NCBI GenBank assembly: GCA_016218975.1 | Contig: JACRCO010000098.1 | Location: 1-59,841, forward strand | Reading direction: 5' to 3' | Length of the DNA: 59,841 bases | Source of the DNA: Deltaproteobacteria bacterium | GTDB lineage: Bacteria > Desulfobacterota > Deferrimicrobia > Deferrimicrobiales > Deferrimicrobiaceae | Part shown: piece after piece, positions 8,768 to 16,788 of the stretch | Position numbering within the stretch: position 1 is the stretch's first letter | Layout: each line of letters opens with the position of its first letter | Notes under the pieces: model-generated | Database searches by the model: none | Told to the model about the DNA's origin: nothing | What the model saw: only the letters and a program-made list of their open reading frames with translations | Position numbers and translations under genes: made by a program

Positions 8768-9912
8768 GAAGACGCCTTGCCTTTCCAATCCGGCAGCCGG
8801 ACTGCGCCGCCATGCGTTACAAGCGCTCCGCGAATGATTTCGTCGTCCAGGTCGAGGTGGAATTTTCCGTCCTTCCAGAACGCCAGCACGAAAGAAGTCA
8901 GGTTGCGCGAGTAGAGGACGCTCGCGTGCCACGGGAGTTCCGCGGGAAGATTGAGCGGGCCGAAGATCGTTACTCCCCTCTCCGTCACGTTGAAGCCGGG
9001 CCGGGTCAGCTCGCAGTTGCCGCCGGCCTCGGCGGCCAGGTCGACGATCAACGAGCCGGGCCGCATCGCCCGCACCATCTCCGCGGTGATCAGCCTGGGC
9101 GCGGTAATTCCGCCTATGAGCGCCGTCGTGATGACGGCGTCGGCGGCCGAGCACCGATCGGCGATCAGTTCCGCCTGCTTCCGGTAGAACTCCGGGGAAA
9201 GTTCCCGGGCATAGCCTGCGGTATCCTGCGCGCTCTCGCCGGTTTCGACGCCGACGAATCGGGCGCCGAGGCTCTCAACCTGTTCCTTGACCGCGGGGCG
9301 CGTGTCGGTGGCTTCGACCGTGGCTCCCAGGCGCCTCGCCGTGGCGATCGCCTGCAGCCCCGCCACCCCGGCGCCGATAACGAATACTTTGGCGGGAAAG
9401 ACGGTCCCCGCCGCGGTCGTCAGCATCGGGAAGAATTTCGGCAACGCACCGGCGGCGATCAGCGCAGCCTTGTAGCCGGCGATGTTGGCCATCGATGAAA
9501 GCGTGTCCATGGATTGGGCCCGCGATATCCTGGGGATCCGGTCGGTGGCGAATGCGCTTATCCTTCGCGCCGCGAGCTTATCCACCACGTCCGGGTGGCG
9601 CGCCGGAATCAGTGTGCCGAGGAGCATTGCGCCCTCGCGCATCATGTCTATCTCATGAAGACCGAGGGCCGGGTTCATGTCGGGAGGTTGCACCTTGAGG
9701 AGAAGATCGGCGCCGGCCAGCAGACCGGCTACGTCCGTCCCGATATCCGCCCCGGCCGCCCGGTAGTCGTCGTCGGAGATATGGGCGGCCGCCCCGGCAC
9801 CGCTTTCAATGGAAACCCGGATGCCCGCCTGAACCAGCTTTTTGCATGACTCCGGCACGAGAGCAACCCGCGTTTCCCCTTCACGGATTTCCCTTACAGC
9901 CGCGATTTCCAT
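8764..9912 (-). CDS. pntAA: NAD(P) transhydrogenase subunit alpha, soluble NAD-binding part
   Basis: 382 residues, homologous to alanine dehydrogenase. This is domain I, which binds NAD(H) at the cytoplasmic face. REIREGETRVALVPESCKKL opens the protein. RAQSMDTLSSMANIAGYKA and the Rossmann motif VIGAGVAGLQAIATARRLGA (about residues 175-195) are textbook. GSLIVDLAAEAGGNCE lines the nucleotide site. It is first of the pnt operon. The start at 9912 lies 81 nt after the stop of the sigma-54 regulator gene. Confidence 0.95.
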   Translation of the reverse strand: MEIAAVREIREGETRVALVPESCKKLVQAGIRVSIESGAGAAAHISDDDYRAAGADIGTDVAGLLAGADLLLKVQPPDMNPALGLHEIDMMREGAMLLGTLIPARHPDVVDKLAARRISAFATDRIPRISRAQSMDTLSSMANIAGYKAALIAAGALPKFFPMLTTAAGTVFPAKVFVIGAGVAGLQAIATARRLGATVEATDTRPAVKEQVESLGARFVGVETGESAQDTAGYARELSPEFYRKQAELIADRCSAADAVITTALIGGITAPRLITAEMVRAMRPGSLIVDLAAEAGGNCELTRPGFNVTERGVTIFGPLNLPAELPWHASVLYSRNLTSFVLAFWKDGKFHLDLDDEIIRGALVTHGGAVRLPDWKGKASS

Positions 9913-9921
9913 TGGGTTCCC

Positions 9922-9958
9922 CGAACGAACCCCGGTTAAATACCGGAGTTGTCGTTCG
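9922..9958. other. Nested inverted repeat upstream of pntAA
   Basis: CGAACGA (9922-9928) pairs with TCGTTCG (9952-9958), and inside it CCGGT (9932-9936) pairs with ACCGG (9942-9946) around TAAAT. It lies between the stop of the regulator gene and the pntAA start. It could terminate the regulator transcript or act as a leader hairpin or operator for pnt; no T run decides this. Confidence 0.35.
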
Positions 9959-9993
9959 TTAGATGCAAATCACGATGGTTTTATGGCAGGTCG

Positions 9994-11718
9994 CTATCGG
10001 TTTATGCCCAATTGTTTCATCCGTCTCCAAAGGGTAACGCGGCTCATGCCGAGCTGCGATGCGGCCTCGGCCCGGTTCCATCGGCAGCGATCGAGCGTCT
10101 CCCGAAGCCTCTCCGCCGCAATTTGCCCGTCCCGTCCGGGAGGATTCGGCACAGATCCGCCGGCGCCTCTGAACCGGATTTCGGCCGGAAGCGAGGACTC
10201 CTCGACCGTGGTCCCCCGCGAACAGATGTTCGCACGCTCGACGGCGTTTTCCAGTTCCCGAACATTGCCGGGCCACGAATACTCGATCAGCGCCTGCATC
10301 GCCAAGGGGGAAAAGGCGCGCGCGCATCCCCCTTGCCGCTCCTGCGAGCGGTCCAGGAAATGCTGCACGAGGAACGGAATGTCCTCCCTGCGGTCACGGA
10401 GCGGCGGCAGGGTGACAGACACCACGTTGAGCCGGTAATAGAGGTCGTCACGGAACGCGCCCCCGGTGATCCTCTCCTTGAGGCGGCGGTTTGCGGCCGA
10501 GATGATCCGCACATTCGCCTTCCTCGTTTTCGTCTCCCCTACCCGCTGGTATTCCCTCTCCTGGATGACGCGGAGCAGCTTCGCCTGCAGATGCGGTCCG
10601 ATCTCCGATATCTCGTCGAGGAAGAGCGTGCCTCCCTCCGCCATCTCGAACCGCCCGGCCCGGTCCTTTACCGCCCCCGTGAACGCCCCCCGGACGTGTC
10701 CGAAAAGCTCGCTCTCCATAAGATTTTCGTTGAGGGATGCGCAATTGACCCCGAGAAACGGCTTCTCCGACCGGCCGCTCAACCGATGGATCGCCCGCGC
10801 CGCAAGCTCCTTGCCGGTGCCGCTCTCCCCTTCGATCAGGACGTTCGCATCGGAATCGGCGACGGTCTCTATCAGGTCGAAAATTTCATGCATGCGATGG
10901 TTCTTGCTCAGTATCCCCTGGAACTCCCGCACCTGCCCGGAGGAAACCGGCATGAAATTCATTTCCCTGAGATCGCGGAACGAGCAGATCCCGCCGATCT
11001 GCCGCCCTTCCTCATCACGCAGAACCGCCGTGCTGGACGCGATCGGAATCGCAGTCCCGTTCCTGTCCCGCAGGTTCACCTCGACTCCCCGAAGCGTCTC
11101 GCCGGTCCGCATCGACCGCTTGAGCGGGCACACGGACTCGCAGAAATCGGAACGTAAAACCTCCATGCACTTCTTCCCGAGGACCTCGTCCGCGGAATAT
11201 CCGGTCAGTCTTTCGAGCGAGCGGTTGAAGGACATCAGCTTCATGTCCAGGTCGACCGTGTAGACTCCCGAGGGAATATTGTCGAGGATCGTCTGCATCC
11301 TGATCCGTTCCCTCCGGTACATGGAGCTTGCTTTCCTGAGGTTTTCCTTCAACTCCTTGAGCCTTGTGATGTCGCGGATCACCTCGACAACGCCTATCGT
11401 CCTGCCCGCCGAGTCGCGGAGCGGGGTGAAGTTTATGCAGGCGCTCATCGGCTCCCCGCCTTTTCCCCGAACCTCCACGTCGAACCGATCCTCGGACTTA
11501 CCCGTTTCCATTACCGCCGCGAAGGGACAGCCGGAGTCGCAGATCGATTCTTGGACGACTTCGCTGCATGGTTTCCCGAGGATCTCTTCCAACCGGTAAC
11601 CCGACTTTTCGAGAAAGGACCTGTTGGCGAACAGAATCCGCCCATCCGGCGAAATCGCGACCATCACATCGGTGACCGACTCGACAAGAAGTTTCTCGAA
11701 AGTCAATTCGGTATTCAT
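9994..11718 (-). CDS. Sigma-54-dependent enhancer-binding activator with two PAS sensors
   Basis: 574 residues. PAS 1 is about residues 9-115 and PAS 2 about 135-250. The AAA+ domain (about 270-505) has Walker A GESGTGKE, the sigma-54-contacting GAFTGA loop and a GGTLFLDEIS Walker B. A Fis-type helix-turn-helix closes the protein (EAASQLGMSRVTLWRRMKQL). Both PAS domains carry a paired-cysteine motif at the same place (SICDSGCPF and DFCESVCPL), suggesting a redox or metal signal. There is no receiver domain, so sensing is direct. The ribosome site AAGGGGG precedes ATG 11718. It is divergent from the porin-cytochrome operon, whose upstream region has inverted repeats and a -24/-12 promoter, so that operon is its likely target. 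Confidence 0.93.
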   Translation of the reverse strand: MNTELTFEKLLVESVTDVMVAISPDGRILFANRSFLEKSGYRLEEILGKPCSEVVQESICDSGCPFAAVMETGKSEDRFDVEVRGKGGEPMSACINFTPLRDSAGRTIGVVEVIRDITRLKELKENLRKASSMYRRERIRMQTILDNIPSGVYTVDLDMKLMSFNRSLERLTGYSADEVLGKKCMEVLRSDFCESVCPLKRSMRTGETLRGVEVNLRDRNGTAIPIASSTAVLRDEEGRQIGGICSFRDLREMNFMPVSSGQVREFQGILSKNHRMHEIFDLIETVADSDANVLIEGESGTGKELAARAIHRLSGRSEKPFLGVNCASLNENLMESELFGHVRGAFTGAVKDRAGRFEMAEGGTLFLDEISEIGPHLQAKLLRVIQEREYQRVGETKTRKANVRIISAANRRLKERITGGAFRDDLYYRLNVVSVTLPPLRDRREDIPFLVQHFLDRSQERQGGCARAFSPLAMQALIEYSWPGNVRELENAVERANICSRGTTVEESSLPAEIRFRGAGGSVPNPPGRDGQIAAERLRETLDRCRWNRAEAASQLGMSRVTLWRRMKQLGINR

Positions 11719-11794
11719 GGCACCCCCTTAACCAGCATTTAACGTTTAACGTTTCATTAACGTTAACACGCGATACATTTCGTTTCATCAAGAA

Positions 11795-11891
11795 TGTTTC
11801 ACGTTAACCGCTTGAAATAATACTATTTGGGATCGTTTCGTACATCTCCGACGGTTGTTTCAGCTTTAACGTGAAACAAACTGAAACAACC
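11795..11891. promoter_or_regulatory. Probable upstream activator sites for the sigma-54 regulator
   Basis: Two dyads share one consensus: TGTTTCA-N11-TGAAATA (11795-11819) and TGTTTCA-N9-TGAAACA (11856-11878). The 13-mer TGTTTCACGTTAA (11795-11807) recurs exactly inverted as TTAACGTGAAACA (11866-11878). A further arm pair, GGTTGTTTCAG (11853-11863) with CTGAAACAACC (11881-11891), overlaps. More degenerate TTAACGTT copies lie at 11735-11766. The sites sit 90-170 bp upstream of the -24 element, the usual distance for enhancer-binding proteins, and next to the regulator's own start, allowing autoregulation. Confidence 0.6.
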
Positions 11892-11963
11892 TGAATTCTC
11901 CGGCGAATTTGTCCCGACGGAAAAACTCCTTTTATTACAACTGGTTTCCCTTTCGATAGCAAA

Positions 11964-11978
11964 TGGCATGGTTATAGC
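11964..11978 (+). promoter_or_regulatory. Candidate sigma-54 (-24/-12) promoter for the porin-cytochrome operon
   Basis: TGGCATGGTTATAGC keeps the invariant GG-N10-GC spacing of sigma-54 promoters (consensus TGGCAC-N5-TTGC). The -24 box is good and the -12 box has TAGC for TTGC. Transcription would begin near 11990, about 50 nt before the ATG at 12041. This argues against a longer in-frame start at 11981. Confidence 0.55.
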
Positions 11979-12040
11979 CAGTGCAATGGCAGGGCCGGAC
12001 GGATACGGATTCCGGGACAGTCGACAAAAGGAGACAAGTA

Positions 12041-13534
12041 ATGAAAAGAAAATGGTCCGCAACACTGGCGTCAACCCTTTTAGCGCTCCTTGTGGCATTG
12101 CCGGGAGCATCTCTCGCCGCGGAACCCGCACCGGAAGCGAAGAAATCGACCTTCGACTGGCTGACGATCGGAGGAGATTACCGATTCCGGGCGGATTCCC
12201 TTAACGGGAAAATGCCGACGTTTTTCAACTTCTTCGATCCTTCGTACCAGGCGTTCCTCGGAGGCGGGCCGGCGCCTTCCCCGACCGCGGGGGCGGATGT
12301 CAAGAACGAGACCCTCTACACCAACCGGTTCGGGCTGAACCTCAAGGCGAAGGCGTCGCAAAACGTGTCGGCCTCCGCCCGTCTCGTCATGTTCAAGACA
12401 TTCGGCTCGCAGGACGACAGCGCGGTTTCGGGACTGCGCAGCGCGAGCGGGACGATCCAGCCGTTCTTCGCCGACCGTGTCGGCGTGTTCGACGGAACCA
12501 CGGGCCACATCCCCGCCGACGGAAAGGTCTTCGTCGACTACGCGTATGTGACGATCAACAACATCTTCGATCAGCCGATCTGGTTCTCCGTCGGGAGACG
12601 TCCATCGACGGGTGGGATCCCGAGCCACCTTCGGCAGAACAACGAGAAACCGGGGAACGCGGGCATCCCCGCCTTGCTTGTGGATTACGCCTTCGACGGG
12701 GCGACCCTCGGATACGCGCCCGACATCGAGGCGCTCCCGGGAGCTTACGCGAAGCTCTGCTACGGAAGGGCATTCGAAAACGGCTTTACGCTGGATTCGG
12801 GGAACGGCCTCCGCGATACGGACATGATCGGCGTCTCGCTGGTTCCCTACGACACTGACCGGCTCTACATGAACCTGCAGTGGAACCGCGGCATGAATAT
12901 CTTCAACTCGCCGGTCATCAAGAGCAACACCGTCTTCGGAAATACCCAGCCCTCCGTCGATCTGGGAGACATCGACTGGTTCGGGTTGACCCTGCTAAGC
13001 ACGATGAAGAAGGTCGGACCGGGGACGCTGAACATCTTCGGAAGCGGGGCGCTCGACAAGACCCATCCCAACGGAAAGACGGTCATCCTGTCTAACGGCT
13101 TCGACACGGGCGCAGGCCTCATGTTCACGGGGCGCAGCGAATCGACGACCGGCTGGGCAGCCCACATCGGGGGCCGATACGACATCACGGCCACCCGGAC
13201 GAAGATCGGGGCGGAATACAATCACGGCTCAAAAAACTGGATATCTTTCGTTCCGGCGGGGGACGACATATGGACCAGCAAGCTGGGCGCCCGCGGGAAC
13301 GTCTACGAAATCTACCTGATACAGGAACTGAACGAGAAAGCGGTTTCTTCGCACATCGCGAAGACTTTCCTGCGCGTCGGCTACCAGTACTACGACTTCA
13401 CCCACACTGGAAGCAACAACTGGGTAGGCGCCCCGGTCAAGATGTCGGAGCTTGTCAACGCCGCGAACGCGCAGATGCTGGTGCCTGTCGAGAAGGCGAC
13501 GGATTTCTACGCGACGGTTGAAGTGAAGTTCTGA
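12041..13534 (+). CDS. Outer-membrane beta-barrel porin of a cytochrome conduit (DUF3373/ExtI-like)
   Basis: 497 residues. A signal peptide (MKRKWSATLASTLLALLV to SLAA) is followed by a protein made almost wholly of amphipathic strands with aromatic girdles, ending VEVKF with the C-terminal Phe of outer-membrane barrels. WLTIGGDYRFRADSLNGK near residue 40 and repeated GLNLKAK, WFSVGRRPS and VGYQYYDF strands support a large barrel. ATG 12041 has AAAGGAGA upstream and lies downstream of the sigma-54 promoter. It is first of a four-gene operon with two octaheme cytochromes, so it probably forms the trans-membrane sheath or channel of an electron-transfer or oxyanion-uptake complex. The similarity to Geobacter ExtI is my recollection of gene order and type, not a search result. 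Confidence 0.8.
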   Translation: MKRKWSATLASTLLALLVALPGASLAAEPAPEAKKSTFDWLTIGGDYRFRADSLNGKMPTFFNFFDPSYQAFLGGGPAPSPTAGADVKNETLYTNRFGLNLKAKASQNVSASARLVMFKTFGSQDDSAVSGLRSASGTIQPFFADRVGVFDGTTGHIPADGKVFVDYAYVTINNIFDQPIWFSVGRRPSTGGIPSHLRQNNEKPGNAGIPALLVDYAFDGATLGYAPDIEALPGAYAKLCYGRAFENGFTLDSGNGLRDTDMIGVSLVPYDTDRLYMNLQWNRGMNIFNSPVIKSNTVFGNTQPSVDLGDIDWFGLTLLSTMKKVGPGTLNIFGSGALDKTHPNGKTVILSNGFDTGAGLMFTGRSESTTGWAAHIGGRYDITATRTKIGAEYNHGSKNWISFVPAGDDIWTSKLGARGNVYEIYLIQELNEKAVSSHIAKTFLRVGYQYYDFTHTGSNNWVGAPVKMSELVNAANAQMLVPVEKATDFYATVEVKF

Positions 13535-13556
13535 GTTCGAAGGAATGGAGGCTCAC

Positions 13557-13883
13557 ATGAAACGGTTCGCGATCGTGTTCGTTATGCTCGCATGCGTCGC
13601 CGCGGGGGGACTCTTTCCGGCCGGTGCGGCTGCCGACGGTGAAATCAAGTTGGTCGGCGTTATTTCCGCGATCGATATCGCCGGACAGGACGCCGCCTCG
13701 GCAACGGTGACGCTCAAGGACAACAAGACCGATGCGGCGGTCACAGTCGTCGTCACCGACGACCTTACGCTGGACAAGTTCAAGGACCACCGCATCGTCG
13801 TCGGGGACGAGATCAGGCTCAAGTACGAATCGAAAGACGGGAAGAACCTCAGCAGGTATTTCCGTAAGACGGCGGGCTGCTGA
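13557..13883 (+). CDS. Small periplasmic protein of the porin-cytochrome operon (ExtJ-like position)
   Basis: 108 residues. ATG 13557 follows GGAGG at 5 nt; the in-frame ATG at 13545 has no ribosome site. A signal peptide (MKRFAIVFVMLACVAAGGLF to GAAA) precedes strands EIKLVGVISAIDIAGQD, SATVTLKDNKTDAAVTVVV and the turn HRIVVGDEIRLKYESKDGK, ending in a lone Cys (KTAGC). The fold pattern resembles that of the small exported protein at 6730. It lies 22 nt after the porin gene and before the cytochromes; small periplasmic proteins occupy this place in some Geobacter conduit clusters. It is likely a structural or assembly partner, function unknown. Confidence 0.78.
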   Translation: MKRFAIVFVMLACVAAGGLFPAGAAADGEIKLVGVISAIDIAGQDAASATVTLKDNKTDAAVTVVVTDDLTLDKFKDHRIVVGDEIRLKYESKDGKNLSRYFRKTAGC

Positions 13884-13923
13884 CCGGCCCGCATCGGAAG
13901 CTTTGTGAATATTGCGTATTTTC

Positions 13924-13950
13924 AGCCGCCCGGGATTATCCCGGGCGGCT
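13924..13950. other. Perfect hairpin between operon genes 2 and 3
   Basis: AGCCGCCCGGGA pairs exactly with TCCCGGGCGGCT around TTA, a 12-bp stem with a 3-nt loop, ending 19 nt before the cytochrome start codon. No T run follows. It may be an mRNA-stabilising or partial-attenuation hairpin that sets the ratio of porin to cytochrome. Confidence 0.5.
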
Positions 13951-13969
13951 GCCGCAACGGGAGGGAAGC

Positions 13970-15337
13970 GTGAAGCGTTATTCGATCGTTTTGTCTTTGT
14001 TGGCATGCGCATGTTCCGCCGCCTGGGGGGCGGAACACCCCGGCAGGGCCTATCTGGAGAAGAACGGATACAAGGGCCCTTCGACGTGCGAAACGCAGGG
14101 GTGCCACCCCGGAACCGCACGGTCGTTCCTCGACACCGTGCACTGGAAACATTCCTCCAGGGTTACGAACGTGGACGGGACGGACCCCCGGGCCGAGTAC
14201 GGGATGAAGAACCGCATATACACGATGTGCAACGGGAACGACATCGTTAACGACCTGAAGGAAACCCCGCCGAATACGAAAACCGGCAAGACGAAATTTA
14301 CCGGATGCAACACTTGCCACCCCGGCAACCATACAAGCGACGTGGGGAGCACGGGAAAGGACGCGGAGAACGCGGTCGATTGCCTGGTATGCCATTCATC
14401 GTCATACGATTACCGCCTCCGCAAGCCGTACAGGGACGAGAAGGGCAGGATCGTCATGGGACAGGACCGCAGCGTGAAAGCCGCCCTCGCGGTCGGCAAG
14501 CCCGGCGTCAAGAACTGCATGGTATGCCACGAATCGGCTGGAGGAGGCGTCCTCCTGAAACGCGGATTCGCTTTCACGCGCGAGAACGATGTCCATGCGG
14601 CCAAGGGTATGGTCTGCGTCGACTGCCATGCCGCGAAGGACCATAGAATCCCGACCGGGTACGACCCTAACAACTGGGCGAACGACGGTATCCGCGTTTC
14701 CTGTTCGGGCTGCCACGGAGAGACGCCCCACAAGGACGGCGACATCGATCGCCACACCGGAAGGATCGCCTGCCAGACATGCCACATAACCAGAACCGGC
14801 GGCGCGGCGGCGAAAGACTTTACCCGGTGGACACAGGGGGCGGACGGCTTTTTCGAACCGACAACCCTCCGCATGGAAGCGAACGAGACGACGCCGGTGT
14901 ACGCCTGGTACAACCGCACCGTCGCAAACACGCCCGGGTTCATCGGGCCCAAGGGAACCCGTGCGGACGCAGCAAGCCGCATCCATCCTTTCAAGATATA
15001 CGAAGGCAAGGCTTACTTCGACCGGAAGACCGGCAGCCTTCTTTCGATGGATTTCGCCCCGCCGATGGCGACGGGCGACACGCTGGCGGGAGTCGCCTCC
15101 GCCGCGAAGACCCTCGGTATCCGGGAATACGACCCCGTCCCGGGCTGGCAGACGATCTACTTCGGGAGCAGCCACCTCGTGACACGGAGCAAGGCGCTCA
15201 CATGCGCGAACTGCCACGCCCCGAACGGCGTATTGAACTTCGCCGCTCTTGGATACACCGCGGAGGAGGTCCGCAAACTGACCTCCGCCGGGATCTACTT
15301 CGAGAAGATGACCGCGAAACAGAAGGAGGAGTGGTAA
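13970..15337 (+). CDS. Octaheme c-type cytochrome (first of tandem pair)
   Basis: 455 residues. Starts at GTG 13970 with GGGAGGGAA just upstream. A signal peptide (MKRYSIVLSLLACACSAAWG) exports it to the periplasm or beyond. Heme sites in order are one CX4CH (CETQGCH, C40-H46) and seven CXXCH (CNTCH, CLVCH, CMVCH, CVDCH, CSGCH, CQTCH, CANCH), giving eight hemes. Cys87 (RIYTMCNGND) is not in a heme motif. The signature RHTGRIACQTCHI is shared with the next gene, so the two are paralogues. It probably carries electrons through or across the outer membrane with the upstream porin. Substrate unknown; an oxyanion- or metal-reducing conduit is inferred from context only. Confidence 0.9.
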   Translation: MKRYSIVLSLLACACSAAWGAEHPGRAYLEKNGYKGPSTCETQGCHPGTARSFLDTVHWKHSSRVTNVDGTDPRAEYGMKNRIYTMCNGNDIVNDLKETPPNTKTGKTKFTGCNTCHPGNHTSDVGSTGKDAENAVDCLVCHSSSYDYRLRKPYRDEKGRIVMGQDRSVKAALAVGKPGVKNCMVCHESAGGGVLLKRGFAFTRENDVHAAKGMVCVDCHAAKDHRIPTGYDPNNWANDGIRVSCSGCHGETPHKDGDIDRHTGRIACQTCHITRTGGAAAKDFTRWTQGADGFFEPTTLRMEANETTPVYAWYNRTVANTPGFIGPKGTRADAASRIHPFKIYEGKAYFDRKTGSLLSMDFAPPMATGDTLAGVASAAKTLGIREYDPVPGWQTIYFGSSHLVTRSKALTCANCHAPNGVLNFAALGYTAEEVRKLTSAGIYFEKMTAKQKEEW

Positions 15338-15359
15338 AAACCCCGAAAGGAGGAGAGAG

Positions 15360-16706
15360 ATGAGAAAGATCTTCGTTGCAGCGGGCATCATGCTGGCCAT
15401 GTCGCTGTCGGGCGGCACGGCCGACGCGGCGGGGCCTTCCCACGCCGGGTACGTCAAAACGTTCGAGGGGCCGCGCACCTGCACGGCGGCTTCATGCCAC
15501 CCGGACGCCGCGAAAGAGGTGGCGGAAAGCCTCCATTATCAACAACGGGCGGTGCCGCAGTTTCTGGAAGGCTGGGAATCGGGAAAACTTGCGGGAATGA
15601 CGGAGACGTATTGAGCGCCGCCCAATACGGTAGCGGGGCATAACTGGATCGGAATTCTCCAGTCCAGGGATGCCTCTAAGCCGGCGCAGCCAGGTGGCTG
15701 CGCTCTTTGCCACGCGGGACTCGGCGCGAAGCCCAATCCTGTCGGAAAGTTGACTGAAGCGGATTACGACAACATCGATTGCCTTTTGTGCCACGCCCCG
15801 GGCTACAAGCGTACGGTTACGAAGGACGGAAACAAATTCCGCATCGTCCCGGACCCGTCGATCGATATCCTTAAAGCGGCGCAGTCGGTCGGAAAACCGA
15901 CGAACGATATTTGCCTTCGGTGCCACGCGGGCGCCGGCGGTGGGCCGAACCACAAGCACGGCGTCACCCCGACGAGGGAGAGCGACGTGCATGTGGCCAG
16001 GGGAATGCTGTGCGTCGATTGCCATTGCACCGAAAAACACAGGATACCCGGAGGCGCGGACATCAAGGCGCAGGAGCTAACGGACATTAAAACCGCCTGC
16101 GAGAACTGCCACTCCTCACCGCACGAGGGGGAGCAGGCGAAAGAGCTGAACCGGCACACGGCCCGGATCGCCTGCCAGACTTGTCACATCCCCTCGATAG
16201 CACGGGATTCGAAGATGCCCACGATCGTCGAGCGCGACTGGACGAAACCCGTCCTTAACGAAAAAACCGGGCTCTTCGGTCCGACGAACAGGACGGCGGG
16301 CAATGTGCGACCGGAGTACGCATGGTGGAACCGTTACATGAAAGTGCCGCCGGAGCCCGTGGGGTCCATCGGCGATCCGAAGGCGAAAATCTACCCGTGG
16401 AAACGGACGGATTACACCGTGATCGGCGACGCGGCGACCGGCAAGCCGGTCTTCATCAAGTCCGGCGCCTATGCCGTAACCGGAGACCCCGGGGCTGCCG
16501 CGAAAAAGGGGGCGGAGGACTCGAAGCAGAACTACAGCGGAACATGGAAAGGGATAAAGGAGACGATGGTGTTCTCGTTGAACCACCAGGTCGCTCCGAA
16601 ATCCGAGGCGCTTTCTTGCGCATCCTGCCATGGCCCGAAAGGCGTGCTGGATTTCCGCAAACTCGGGTACGGCGACGAGAAGATCGGGAAACTGATCGGC
16701 AGGTAA
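15360..16706 (+). CDS. Octaheme c-type cytochrome with in-frame TGA (possible selenocysteine)
   Basis: Read through TGA 15612-15614, this is one 448-codon frame. Ribosome site AAAGGAGGAGAG precedes the ATG, and a signal peptide runs to about residue 24. Heme sites are CX4CH (CTAASCH, C41-H47), then CALCH, CLLCH, CLRCH, CVDCH, CENCH, CQTCH and CASCH after the TGA. The order, the RHTARIACQTCHIP signature and DVHVARGMLCVDCH match the upstream paralogue. The TGA is codon 85, 38 residues after the first heme His; Cys87 of the paralogue lies 41 after its own, and both follow a GM-x4-6 stretch. Sec at a Cys site is therefore plausible. A nonsense mutation or sequencing error would also give this, leaving an 84-residue stub with no second start of its own. 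Confidence 0.8.
15643..15663 (+). other. Weak SECIS candidate in the second octaheme cytochrome
   Basis: ACTGGA (15643-15648) pairs perfectly with TCCAGT (15658-15663) around the loop TCGGAATTC. The loop starts 35 nt after the TGA, near the far limit for bacterial SECIS elements, and its first two bases are not G. A shorter alternative, CCGC/GCGG at 15618-15636, lies nearer. Neither is convincing alone. Confidence 0.2.
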
Positions 16707-16757
16707 AACCGACGAACCCGCCGGCAGGCAATGCCGAATCGATGCGGGTTAACGATC

Positions 16758-16788
16758 AGGAGAGGGCGGGGTTCGCCCGCCCTCTCCT
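16758..16788. terminator. Bidirectional terminator hairpin
   Basis: AGGAGAGGGCGGG (16758-16770) pairs with CCCGCCCTCTCCT (16776-16788) around GTTCG, a perfect 13-bp stem. It sits between the cytochrome stop and the subtilase stop on the other strand, so it can end both transcripts. Confidence 0.75.

Noticed and set aside
8475-8813. N-terminal extension of PntB
   Set aside because: It would overlap pntAB entirely and encodes low-complexity Arg-rich sequence; the ATGA overlap start at 8474 fits the family.
13924-13950. Riboswitch or full terminator inside the porin-cytochrome operon
   Set aside because: It is a simple hairpin with no T run and no conserved aptamer features; kept only as a hairpin.
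15750-16706. Separate shorter cytochrome gene starting at 15750
   Set aside because: The same frame continues upstream with a heme motif (CALCH) right back to the TGA, there is no ribosome site at 15750, and export would be impossible without the signal peptide.
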